NCBI GenBank assembly: GCA_024403935.1
Contig: JAKSQV010000004.1
Location: 1-64,000, forward strand
Direction: 5' to 3'
DNA: 64,000 nt
DNA from: Ruminococcus sp.
Lineage (GTDB): Bacteria > Bacillota > Clostridia > Oscillospirales > Ruminococcaceae
In this document: piece after piece, positions 17,567-25,707 of the stretch
Numbering within the stretch: the first letter of the stretch is position 1
Layout of the letters: each line of letters begins with the position of its first letter
Translations under genes and position numbers: made by a program
Notes under the pieces: model-generated
What the model was told of the DNA's origin: nothing
Seen by the model: only the letters and a program-made list of their open reading frames with translations
Database searches by the model: none

Positions 17567-17591
17567 AGGAGTACCCCTTGGTACTCCTTTT
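17567..17591. terminator. Terminator, also right copy of the 25-bp direct repeat
   Basis: The sequence is identical to 16540-16564 over 25 bases, then CTTTT. It lies between the convergent small-gene operon and spoIVA. Confidence 0.9.
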
Positions 17592-17594
17592 CTT

Positions 17595-19070
17595 TTACAG
17601 TATAAAGCAGATAAGCCCCGAACAGCCGTCATTGATGATACGTTCAAGAGTTTCCTGAAGCTTCATTCGGGCATCTATCGGCATTTTATACAGCTTGTTG
17701 TGCAGTCCCTCGTTGACAAGCTCATGGAGAGACTTACCGAAGATATTGCTTTCCCATATCTTTTTCGGATCGTCGTCGAATCCGTCAAGCAGGTACATCA
17801 CAAGCTCCTCTGACTGACGTTCTGTGCCTACTATTGGAGAGACTGTCGTATTGATATTGGCCTTCATCATGTGTATGGACGGTGCCGATGCCTTGAGCTT
17901 CACGCCGTATTTTCCGCCCTGTCTGATTATCTTAGGCTCCTCAAGTGAAAGCTCCTCAAGCTCGGGCATGACGATGCCGTAGCCGGTAGCTTCGACCTCC
18001 TCAAGAGCAGGAGCTATCCTTTCGTACTTCCTGCGTATGGAGTTCAGTTCCATGAGCAGAGGCATGAGGTCGCTTTCACTTTCAAGCTCGATGCCCGTAG
18101 CTTCACCGAGTATCTTGTAGAAAAGGCTGCTGTCGAGCTCGGCGGTTATCGTCACGGAGCCTTTTCCGAGGTCGATCGAAGTCACAGCGGCACTTACCAT
18201 ATAGTGGCACTCAGCTATTGATTCAGCTGCGGCAGCAGCCTCGCGCACGAGCTGTATGTCATTTGCGGATTCGCGTATACAGCCGAGTATCTCGTTTTTC
18301 AGCCAGTGTCCCTTTTCGAGAGAATTGATCCAGCGTGCCGTGCGGATATTTATTTCCTTTACGGGAAACGAATAGAGTATCTCGGATATCATATTTCGTA
18401 TATCGTGCTCATCGAGCGTCAGACAGTTCACCGGTACGACTTTTGCATCATAGCGGTCTGAAAGCTCTGCCGCAAGAGCTTTTGTCTCAGCGGAGTCAGG
18501 TGATGCAGTGTTCAGCACGACGATGAACGGCTTCCCGATAGCCTTCAGCTCGCGTATAACACGTTCCTCGCACTCCTCATACTCGCTTCGCGGGATGTCG
18601 GATATCGAGCCGTCAGTTGTGACAACGAGACCTATTGTAGAATGTTCGTTGATGACCTTCTGTGTGCCTATTTCAGCAGCCATATTGAATGGTATCTCCT
18701 CGTCAAACCATGAGGTCATGACCATACGCGGCTGCTCGTTTTCTATGTACCCGACTGCGCTGGGGACAATATACCCCACGCAGTCAATGAGTCGTACATT
18801 GAAAACAGCACCGTCTCCGAGCCGGACCTCAACGGCTTCCTCGGGGATGAACTTCGGCTCGGTCGTCATTATCGTCTTGCCTGCGGCAGACTGCGGCAGC
18901 TCGTCGATAGCGCGCTCGCGTACAAATTCGCTTTTGATGTTCGGGATAACAAGCGACTCCATAAAACGCTTGATGAATGTGGATTTGCCCGTTCTGACAG
19001 GACCTACCACGCCGATGTATATATCGCCGCCTGTGCGTTCGGCGATACTTGAGTAAATATCTTTAGCCAT
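17595..19070 (-). CDS. spoIVA: Stage IV sporulation protein A (SpoIVA)
   Basis: The ATP-hydrolysing morphogenetic protein that polymerises on the forespore surface and forms the base of the spore coat. The Walker A motif GPVRTGKST is at residues 23-31, and the TRAFAC-type switch segment is LIDCVGYIVPSAVG. The long middle and C-terminal regions (HELVNEGLHNKLYKMP near the end) match SpoIVA over the normal length of 491 residues. It follows the SPOCS-LysM gene by 18 bases on the minus strand. Its presence implies sporulation ability or a relic of it. Confidence 0.95.
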   Translation of the reverse strand: MAKDIYSSIAERTGGDIYIGVVGPVRTGKSTFIKRFMESLVIPNIKSEFVRERAIDELPQSAAGKTIMTTEPKFIPEEAVEVRLGDGAVFNVRLIDCVGYIVPSAVGYIENEQPRMVMTSWFDEEIPFNMAAEIGTQKVINEHSTIGLVVTTDGSISDIPRSEYEECEERVIRELKAIGKPFIVVLNTASPDSAETKALAAELSDRYDAKVVPVNCLTLDEHDIRNMISEILYSFPVKEINIRTARWINSLEKGHWLKNEILGCIRESANDIQLVREAAAAAESIAECHYMVSAAVTSIDLGKGSVTITAELDSSLFYKILGEATGIELESESDLMPLLMELNSIRRKYERIAPALEEVEATGYGIVMPELEELSLEEPKIIRQGGKYGVKLKASAPSIHMMKANINTTVSPIVGTERQSEELVMYLLDGFDDDPKKIWESNIFGKSLHELVNEGLHNKLYKMPIDARMKLQETLERIINDGCSGLICFIL

Positions 19071-19088
19071 ATTCTGCTCCTTTGCGGA

Positions 19089-20633
19089 TTATTCTTTTAT
19101 CGGGATAAGCAGCATTCTGCCTTTTTCGAGTTTTTCGTCCGTCAGCTCATTTTCCTCCATGATAGCAGCGGCATCGGTGCTGTAACGTTTGGCGATGTCC
19201 CATACATCCTCATTTTCCACACCGAAGTAGAGCTTTATCGCATAATCGCCGTCACGCTCCTTCTTGACTGAATCGTCCACCGTGATCGCTGTCACTGCAC
19301 GTATTGAAGCGGAGCTTCCCACGCTTATTCTCAGAGGGATATCAGCCTTTGCAGTAAGTATGCCTTCGGATGAGATATTGTACGATACACTTGCATCTTC
19401 AAGCTCGGCTGTTACTGAGGCGGATGTGAGGTCGTCACCTATCTCTATCTGTTCCTCGAAAGCCTCGTCCCTGTCAGGCATTATCATCATGCCTGAGCTG
19501 TCCCTTGCAGCCATTGAGTAGGTGAGCATACCTGTTATCATCACAGACCTGCCGTCCTCACCGATACGGGTGTTGATATTCTTGGGAGTACACCACAGCG
19601 CGTATATTTCCTTCGGGACTGATTCTGCTTCGGCAAGAACAGCCGAGTGCCTGAAGCTTTCGGAGTAGACAGCAGGAAGCTGCTTTGCCTGTATAACCGA
19701 ATACTCCACATCACACGGATATACCGTAGAGTAAGCATCAACGGCAGTCAAGATGTCCGCTGTTCTGACAGCGCGGCAGGTAATATGCAGTTCAGGCTCA
19801 CATCTGAGGATACGGTTTTCACCGTCCTTGTCGGCTGACGGCGTGATTTCGCAGCTAAGGACCTCTGCACGAACGGTACACTCATAGGAATCGTCGATGC
19901 CCTCCATATCAAGTATCTGGCTGTAAGGGAGTGTAAAGCTCATCCGCTCAAGTGAGCCGTTTCCGCACGAGTAGAGAATGTCCGTCTTTATCTCGCCCTT
20001 TGCGAGGAGCTTGCCTGATACTATCTTCTTTTCACATTCGCCTGCGGAGCAGATACGGTATACGATCTCGGCAGCAGGAGGCTGTGCAGCAGTCAGCGTC
20101 ACTTCCTCGGAGAGCTGTACTGTCTTTTCCGCGCACAGCCTGTTTGTTTCGATGCGTACAGGCTCTTTTTTTTTTTTTTTTTTCATACCGAAGGCATCGC
20201 TGACGACCTCCTGCGAACGTTCACTGCATACCTTGATCCTTACCGATACCGCACCTCTGACATCAAGACGCCGCTTGTTCACTGCACGGAAGTTGATGTG
20301 GTCTGATTTGGCTGCAAGAGTGACCTCTGGAGCTGTGGTGCTTCTGCCGAGTTCGACCGTTTTGGAGTAATCCTGCTTCTGTGTAACGCATCTTATTTCT
20401 GTGCCGTCCTCACCGCAGTACAGCAGGCGTATCTCGCATTTCAGCCCGTATGTAAGACGGTCGCCGCTTACTGACCAGTCTGACACAACGGGTAGCACAT
20501 CACGCCGCACAAGTCTGACAATATCGGGGTAATAGTCGGGAAGAATGTAGTCAAGCTCGACTCCCTGTTCCTGTACACCGCTGTAAATGACTTCCTCGGC
20601 AGGTACGGTTTCTCTGTTCAGTCTGAATTCCAT
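19089..20633 (-). CDS. SPOCS (DUF3794) and LysM-domain spore envelope protein
   Basis: A 514-residue protein with repeated SPOCS/DUF3794 domains (first about 40-170, more through about 440) and a C-terminal LysM motif (about 460-512: VENEDVWDIAKRYSTDAAAI ... LEKGRMLLIP). This architecture is typical of clostridial proteins linked to spore coat or cortex. The start at 20633 has GGAGGTC 5 bases upstream; the frame stays open further upstream but without a ribosome site. An A18 run in the coding strand (T18 at 20166-20183) encodes six consecutive lysines. It is directly upstream of spoIVA. Confidence 0.88.
   Translation of the reverse strand: MEFRLNRETVPAEEVIYSGVQEQGVELDYILPDYYPDIVRLVRRDVLPVVSDWSVSGDRLTYGLKCEIRLLYCGEDGTEIRCVTQKQDYSKTVELGRSTTAPEVTLAAKSDHINFRAVNKRRLDVRGAVSVRIKVCSERSQEVVSDAFGMKKKKKKEPVRIETNRLCAEKTVQLSEEVTLTAAQPPAAEIVYRICSAGECEKKIVSGKLLAKGEIKTDILYSCGNGSLERMSFTLPYSQILDMEGIDDSYECTVRAEVLSCEITPSADKDGENRILRCEPELHITCRAVRTADILTAVDAYSTVYPCDVEYSVIQAKQLPAVYSESFRHSAVLAEAESVPKEIYALWCTPKNINTRIGEDGRSVMITGMLTYSMAARDSSGMMIMPDRDEAFEEQIEIGDDLTSASVTAELEDASVSYNISSEGILTAKADIPLRISVGSSASIRAVTAITVDDSVKKERDGDYAIKLYFGVENEDVWDIAKRYSTDAAAIMEENELTDEKLEKGRMLLIPIKE
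20166..20183 (-). repeat. 18-base homopolymer inside the SPOCS-LysM gene
   Basis: Eighteen T in a row on the plus strand, read as A18 (six Lys codons) in the gene. A loss or gain not divisible by three would shift the frame. Confidence 0.95.
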
Positions 20634-20815
20634 ATATTGACCTCCTTGAAAAAATGCTTTGCATAATTGATTATATTCAACGTAACGTACAAGTATTCCG
20701 AACTGAGATACATGGCGTAATATTGCATAAAAAACAATGACGGCACTGCTGTTTTTTAACATAATCGCTGTTTTGTATTTAGAAAGTGTTAATTTTGCGT
20801 TCCCACTGTTTACTT

Positions 20816-20844
20816 TTGACTCCGAAAGGATTAAAGTATATAAT
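20816..20844 (+). promoter_or_regulatory. Promoter of the GH9 cellulase gene
   Basis: TTGACT, a 17-base spacer and TATAAT, 32 bases before the ATG. GGAGG lies 9 bases before the start. Confidence 0.88.
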
Positions 20845-20875
20845 GTAAATTAATGTGATTTGGAGGCAAACAGCA

Positions 20876-23644
20876 ATGAGAAAACAGCTTATAGGCAAAG
20901 CAGTTTCCACATTCATGACGGGCGTTATCGCCGCAGGCAGCATCGCTCCCGCTTTCCTGTCGCCATATATGGCTATGGCAGGAGAGCAGCTCGGTCAGAC
21001 AGACTTTGACGAGGGAGTCGGTCTGCCATGGCATATCTGCGAATCGGCACCGGGAGAAATGGATTTTGAGATCGACAACGGAGTTTACAAGATCACGATC
21101 GTGAATCCGGGCGGTGCTTCTCAGGGCGGAGAGGACAGGTGGGACTGCCAGTTCCGCCACCGCGGACTGAAGATAGTATCGGGACACCAGTATAGGGTGA
21201 GCTACGAGATAACGGCTTCAAACAGCGGAAAATACTATACCAAGATAGGCAACCTTGACGGCGATGTAGAGATATGGCACAATATGTCAACAGGTGACGG
21301 CGACTTTAACAACTCATGGGATCCGATACAGATCAACGCAAATGAGACAAAGAAGGTCGAGGTCACATTTACTCCCTCCCAGAGCATGGAGGTGGCAGAA
21401 TGGGCGTTCCATCTCGGCGGTGACGGACAGTATACTCCGGGCGGATGTTTCCCGGCAGGTACCGTTATCACCTTTGACAATATGTCCCTCACCGATCTCA
21501 GCGGTGATGAAAACGATTATATCCCTGCTGAGAAATGGCAGCGTGCGGACATCCTTACCAATCAGGTGGGATATTTCACGGATCGTGCCAAGCGTGCGAC
21601 CCTGCTGTGTGACGATAAGAAGGGCGTAAAGTATGAGGTTCTTGACGAAAACGGAAAGAAGGTCTGCTCGGGCAAAAGCGAATATTTCGGATATGATGAT
21701 GACTCAGGCGATGTTGTCCATATCATAGATTTCTCCGAGCTTGACAAGGCAGGAACATATCATATTGAGGCTGAAAACGGTGCAGTGAGCCGCGAGTTCG
21801 AGGTCGGCGGAAGCGACAAGTATTCGAGTATGCTTTACGATTCGCTGAACTATTTCTATCAGAACCGCAGCGGTATCGATATAGAGGCTTCACTCATTTC
21901 CTCAGGAGATGCGGATGCTCTTGCACGTAAGGCAGGTCATCCGACAGATATGGCTGAGATAGAGCATACATGGGGCTACTCTGCAACAAGCGGCAGTATT
22001 GATGTAACAGGCGGCTGGTACGATGCGGGCGATCACGGCAAATATGTTGTAAACGGCGGCTTTTCGCTGTGGATGATGCAGAACCAGTATGAGACGGCTG
22101 TGAAGTACGGCTTCAAGGATAAGTATGCAGACGGAACAATGAATATCCCCGAAAATACCAACGGCTACCCCGATCTGCTTGATGAAGCACGCTGGGAGAT
22201 GGACTGGATGTTCAGTATGATCGTTGACAGCGGCGAGTATAAGGACATGGTCTATCATAAGGCTCATGACGAGAAATGGACGGCACTTGGCATTGCTCCT
22301 GCTGATGACACGATGAAGCGTATCGTAAAGCCTCCGACAACAGCGGCTACACTCAATTTTGCAGCGTGTGCGGCACAGTCGGCACGTCTGTGGAAGGGTA
22401 TTGATGACAGCTTCTCAGAGAAGTGCCTTGAAGCGGCAGAGAAATGCTTTGCCGCTGCAAAGGAGCATCCTGCTGTATATGCACCGCTTGATGAGTCGGT
22501 AGGCGGCGGAGCATACGGCGATGATGATGTTACAGACGAGTTCTGCTGGGCGGCATCAGAGCTGTACATCACCACAGGCGACATGGATTACTACAACGAT
22601 ATAAAGAAGAGCGATTTCTTCCTTGATGTTCCGACTTCTCTCGGCGGCGGCGAGAGCGTCGATACAATCGGAAGTCTTGACTGGGGCAATACTGCTGCGC
22701 TCGGCACGCTCAGCGCGGCACTGAATCCCGATGCATTCGACAAGGGCGATTCCGCGAAGATCAGGGATGCTGTAACGGACGCCGCTGACTTCTATATAGA
22801 TACAGAGAATTCACAGGGATACGGTCTGCCGTACGGTGCGAGCAAGCTTGCCTATAACGATTCCGATGAGGGCTATGTATGGGGAAGCAATTCTTTCGTT
22901 ACCGACAATTCGATAGTGATCGCCTATGCCTATCTGCTCACAGATGATGACAAGTATATGGACGGCACTATCGCAGGCATGGACTATATACTCGGCAGAA
23001 ATCCGATGGATTACTCCTATGTTACAGGATACGGTACTCACACGACGGAGTATCCTCATCACCGCTACTGGTCACAGCTCATAGATGACAGCTTCCCGAA
23101 GGCTCCCTGCGGAGTAATGGCAGGCGGACCTAATTCGGGTATGCAGGATCCGTGGGTGCAGGGCAGCGGCTGGAAGAAGGGCGCGATAGCTCCGCAGAAG
23201 TGTTATCTTGACCATATCGAGGCATGGTGCGTCAATGAGTGTACAATAAACTGGAATGCATCGCTTGCCTGGGTAGCAGGCTTCCTTGCTGAGGAGAACG
23301 GCGGCATAACAGTAGGCGAAACAGGACGTTCGGCAGGCATTGTCAATAACGGCGGAGACGGCGAATCAAACGGCAAGCCTACCTACAAGGACGACAGCAG
23401 CAAAAATGACAGCACAAAGTCCGAGGTAACTACACGGAGCAAGGCATCTTCAAAGGATTCTGAGAAGAACTCATCAGGAGTGTGGATAGCTGTTGCGGTA
23501 ATAGTGGCAGTTGTTGCATTTGCAGGAGTAGTGCTTGCGATCGCACTGATGATATTCATATATAAGATGTTCAGACTTAAAGCCGAAAACGGCGGAGGCT
23601 CCGCAAAGTCCGGAAACAAGGAGAATGACGAAAGAAAGCAGTAA
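20876..23644 (+). CDS. GH9 cellulase with CBM4-like and Ig-like modules, membrane-anchored
   Basis: An exported endo- or processive endoglucanase of family GH9. Modules: signal peptide (about 1-36); CBM4-type beta-sandwich (about 42-210); CelD N-terminal Ig-like domain (about 218-305; ILTNQVGYFTDRAKRATL); GH9 barrel (about 312-800). D383 and D386 in WYDAGDHGKY are the water-activating pair, YPHHRYW is the conserved His segment, and E788 in VNECTINWNA is the general acid. A Ser/Lys/Asp-rich linker, one hydrophobic helix (about 863-890) and a basic tail follow, so the enzyme is held in the membrane facing out. There is no dockerin. It lies behind its own strong promoter. Confidence 0.93.
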   Translation: MRKQLIGKAVSTFMTGVIAAGSIAPAFLSPYMAMAGEQLGQTDFDEGVGLPWHICESAPGEMDFEIDNGVYKITIVNPGGASQGGEDRWDCQFRHRGLKIVSGHQYRVSYEITASNSGKYYTKIGNLDGDVEIWHNMSTGDGDFNNSWDPIQINANETKKVEVTFTPSQSMEVAEWAFHLGGDGQYTPGGCFPAGTVITFDNMSLTDLSGDENDYIPAEKWQRADILTNQVGYFTDRAKRATLLCDDKKGVKYEVLDENGKKVCSGKSEYFGYDDDSGDVVHIIDFSELDKAGTYHIEAENGAVSREFEVGGSDKYSSMLYDSLNYFYQNRSGIDIEASLISSGDADALARKAGHPTDMAEIEHTWGYSATSGSIDVTGGWYDAGDHGKYVVNGGFSLWMMQNQYETAVKYGFKDKYADGTMNIPENTNGYPDLLDEARWEMDWMFSMIVDSGEYKDMVYHKAHDEKWTALGIAPADDTMKRIVKPPTTAATLNFAACAAQSARLWKGIDDSFSEKCLEAAEKCFAAAKEHPAVYAPLDESVGGGAYGDDDVTDEFCWAASELYITTGDMDYYNDIKKSDFFLDVPTSLGGGESVDTIGSLDWGNTAALGTLSAALNPDAFDKGDSAKIRDAVTDAADFYIDTENSQGYGLPYGASKLAYNDSDEGYVWGSNSFVTDNSIVIAYAYLLTDDDKYMDGTIAGMDYILGRNPMDYSYVTGYGTHTTEYPHHRYWSQLIDDSFPKAPCGVMAGGPNSGMQDPWVQGSGWKKGAIAPQKCYLDHIEAWCVNECTINWNASLAWVAGFLAEENGGITVGETGRSAGIVNNGGDGESNGKPTYKDDSSKNDSTKSEVTTRSKASSKDSEKNSSGVWIAVAVIVAVVAFAGVVLAIALMIFIYKMFRLKAENGGGSAKSGNKENDERKQ

Positions 23645-23651
23645 CAGAAAC

Positions 23652-23677
23652 AGCCGCAGTATGCATATACTGCGGCT
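23652..23677. repeat. Perfect hairpin between the GH9 and CAT-like genes
   Basis: An 11-bp perfect stem (AGCCGCAGTAT / ATACTGCGGCT) with a GCAT loop and no T tract. It may stabilise the 3' end or be a weak terminator. Confidence 0.6.
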
Positions 23678-23724
23678 GAATATATCAGGCAAATGATATG
23701 TTCGGAGACAGGGGAGACGAGAGC

Positions 23725-24372
23725 ATGAATTACCGTATTATTGACAAGGAAAAATACTACCGTTCGGGAGTGTACCGCCATTTTACCGAGGACTGCAAGT
23801 GCTCGGTATCAATCACCGCACGTATTGATGTAACGGAGCTTGAAGCGTATTCCCGCCGCACAGGCACGAAGTTCTATATCAATTTCCTGTATATTCTCTC
23901 GAAGGTGCTCAATTCGCGTGAGGATTACCGCATGGGGTATCTGTGGCAGTCTGACGAGTTTATCTGCTATGATGAGATCAACCCGACACAGTACATTTTC
24001 CATGATGATACTGAGACCTGTACCCCCGTGTATACGCACTATTCATCTGACTATACGAAGTTTTACGAGGAGGCTCTTGCCGACATCGAGCGCGCAAAGC
24101 AGACTCGTGATTATCAGCTCGATCAGGCAGGACATCCGAACTGGTTTGATGCGTCATACGTTTCATGGCTGTCATACGACTCATTGAACGTCGAGCTGCC
24201 TGACGGTTATCTATACTTCCTTCCGATAGTAAACTGGGGCAGATACAGAGAAGAAGGCGGAAGATTGCTCATGCCGGTGACAGTGCGTCTCAACCATGCC
24301 GTAGCAGACGGCTATCTTGTTGCACTTGTATTCCGACTGCTTGAGAAAGAGATGTCAGAGTTCTGCAAATAA
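23725..24372 (+). CDS. Chloramphenicol acetyltransferase-like (type A CAT fold) protein
   Basis: A 215-residue protein of the CAT fold, which transfers acetyl groups from acetyl-CoA as a trimer. The catalytic segment reads LNHAVADGYLVALVF, where CAT has HHAVCDGFH; the second (catalytic) His and the structural Asp are kept, while the first His is Asn. PIVNWGRY and YINFLYILSKVLNSREDYRMG also match. Chromosomal members of this kind in gut Firmicutes are common, and resistance cannot be assumed. ATG 23725 follows GGGGAG; a 9-codon longer form from 23698 lacks a site. Confidence 0.82.
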   Translation: MNYRIIDKEKYYRSGVYRHFTEDCKCSVSITARIDVTELEAYSRRTGTKFYINFLYILSKVLNSREDYRMGYLWQSDEFICYDEINPTQYIFHDDTETCTPVYTHYSSDYTKFYEEALADIERAKQTRDYQLDQAGHPNWFDASYVSWLSYDSLNVELPDGYLYFLPIVNWGRYREEGGRLLMPVTVRLNHAVADGYLVALVFRLLEKEMSEFCK

Positions 24373-24389
24373 AGGCAACACCGCATAAA

Positions 24390-24422
24390 AAAGAGTCCGT
24401 GGGAATATCCCATGGACTCTTT
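24390..24422. terminator. Bidirectional terminator between the CAT-like and DUF4190 genes
   Basis: A 15-bp stem with one G-T pair (AAAGAGTCCGTGGGA with TCCCATGGACTCTTT) around ATA, between convergent genes. Confidence 0.85.
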
Positions 24423-24424
24423 CG

Positions 24425-25033
24425 TTATATGGTTATGAGTTCTTCGCCGTAATTTGCGGGGCGGGTGGTTGCCTCCGTATTGTCATCATCGCTATCGCTT
24501 TCTTCTGGGCTGCTGTCAATAGACGGCGGAAGTGCTGATTCATATATGGTTTTGTATTCTTCGATGAATTTGCCGTAGAATTCGGTAAAGCTGTTCATGC
24601 CCATTGATGGCCATACCCAGTCGTACTTATTGTCGTTGTACTTTGCAAATTCCTCGGGAACTTCTCCTGTTTCCTCATAATTGTCGATATATCCCTGCGG
24701 ATCCTGAGAGAACTTTGTCATGTCATTCAGCGGAACACTGAGGAAAATAAGCTCAAACAGCAGTAAAATGATAGTTAGGACTGAAATGATGATGCCTGTA
24801 ACTGCAAGTCCCTTGCCGTCCCTGTGAGTTGCAAGCGAGATTATGCCGAATACCAGTGCAAGCACCGATAACAGCAGCAGAAACACCGATACTGCCGGAT
24901 ATACAGTGCAGCAGCAGAGTAGCAGGGGAAGAATGCTGAATACGAGCGACAATATCGCAAATGTGAGCTTCTTCGGCTGTTTGGGAGGCGTTATGTAGTT
25001 GTATCCGCTGAACTGCGGCTCCTGTTGATTCAT
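24425..25033 (-). CDS. DUF4190-type membrane protein
   Basis: A 202-residue protein with a short Pro/Gln-rich cytosolic N-terminus and three hydrophobic helices (about 22-45, 48-70, 78-100), the DUF4190 pattern (AILSLVFSILPLLL ... GKGLAVTGIIISV). A 100-residue acidic, Ser/Asp-rich C-terminal region follows. AGGAGG stands before the ATG. It is one base downstream of the neighbouring membrane protein gene, so they are co-transcribed. The function is unknown. Confidence 0.75.
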   Translation of the reverse strand: MNQQEPQFSGYNYITPPKQPKKLTFAILSLVFSILPLLLCCCTVYPAVSVFLLLLSVLALVFGIISLATHRDGKGLAVTGIIISVLTIILLLFELIFLSVPLNDMTKFSQDPQGYIDNYEETGEVPEEFAKYNDNKYDWVWPSMGMNSFTEFYGKFIEEYKTIYESALPPSIDSSPEESDSDDDNTEATTRPANYGEELITI

Positions 25034-25034
25034 A

Positions 25035-25676
25035 TCAATATCCTCCTAAATCGCCTGCTTCATCAACCAATGCTTTGAAAAAATCCAGTAAATTTATTCC
25101 CCAAAAAAGTATAATAATGATAACCAATATGGCGACTGATTTTTTTATCATTTTATTCAGAGGCCCCATGTCATCGTCTGTGCATTTTGAAACAGAGCCG
25201 AGTATCATAAATCCCATTATCAGGCATACAATTATCAGTATTGGTGAAATGGCACAGCTTCCGACAATGCCGATGACGATGAATGTGATGAATGCCTTCG
25301 CTGCCTTTGCCTGTGCGGTTGATGACTGCGGAGCTTCGGCAGGATGTTCAAATGTTCTGCCGTTGACAACAGTGGTCTGAACGTTGCGTGTCTGTCGCGG
25401 AGCAGCCTGCGGAGTATACTGTCTCATTACAGGCTTTGGATACGGGGAAGTGTTTTGTGAGTCGGTCTGCTGATAAACGGGGCTTGTCCGCGGCGTAGTA
25501 TTATATGCTGAGGACATCTGCCTGTCAGTCCATTCATGTTCCTGTCCTTCATCGCAAAGATGGTACGCATGAGAGCCGTAACGTTTTGCATCCTTTATAT
25601 CGTCAACTGTATCGTAGTCCATTTCGTCGATCATATCGCATGACGATTCGTCGATCGTATGTCTTTCTCCGAACAT
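25035..25676 (-). CDS. Hypothetical membrane protein with acidic and Gln/Pro-rich N-terminus
   Basis: A 213-residue protein. Residues 1-30 are acidic (DESSCDMIDEMDYDTVDD), 50-120 are low-complexity Pro/Thr/Gln, and two hydrophobic helices follow (about 128-158 and 178-200). The topology suggests a large cytosolic N-terminus. No family is recognised. It pairs with the DUF4190 gene and lies 31 bases downstream of metA. Confidence 0.6.
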   Translation of the reverse strand: MFGERHTIDESSCDMIDEMDYDTVDDIKDAKRYGSHAYHLCDEGQEHEWTDRQMSSAYNTTPRTSPVYQQTDSQNTSPYPKPVMRQYTPQAAPRQTRNVQTTVVNGRTFEHPAEAPQSSTAQAKAAKAFITFIVIGIVGSCAISPILIIVCLIMGFMILGSVSKCTDDDMGPLNKMIKKSVAILVIIIILFWGINLLDFFKALVDEAGDLGGY

Positions 25677-25707
25677 ACAGTATCACATCCTTTCAGTCGA
25701 ACAGTTT

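Larger units (their letters stand above)
16540..17591. mobile_element. Possible inserted cassette bounded by 25-bp direct repeats
   Basis: The 25-bp perfect repeats at 16540-16564 and 17567-17591 enclose 1,002 bp with an XRE regulator, a two-operator divergent promoter and three very small genes. Removing one repeat plus the interior would leave PP2C and spoIVA convergent on a single terminator, as expected for an ancestral arrangement. No recombinase is encoded. Mobility is an inference; two similar terminators arising separately is the alternative. Confidence 0.4.

Noticed and set aside
18508..19056. A 182-codon plus-strand frame opposite spoIVA
   Set aside because: Antisense shadow of the highly conserved SpoIVA P-loop region.
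20634..20762. A 43-codon extension of the SPOCS-LysM protein
   Set aside because: The in-frame upstream start has no ribosome site, whereas ATG 20633 has GGAGGTC 5 bases before it.
23725..24372. Acquired chloramphenicol resistance on a mobile element
   Set aside because: The gene has the CAT fold, but no insertion sequence, integrase or change in base composition surrounds it, and divergent chromosomal CAT-like proteins are common in gut Firmicutes.
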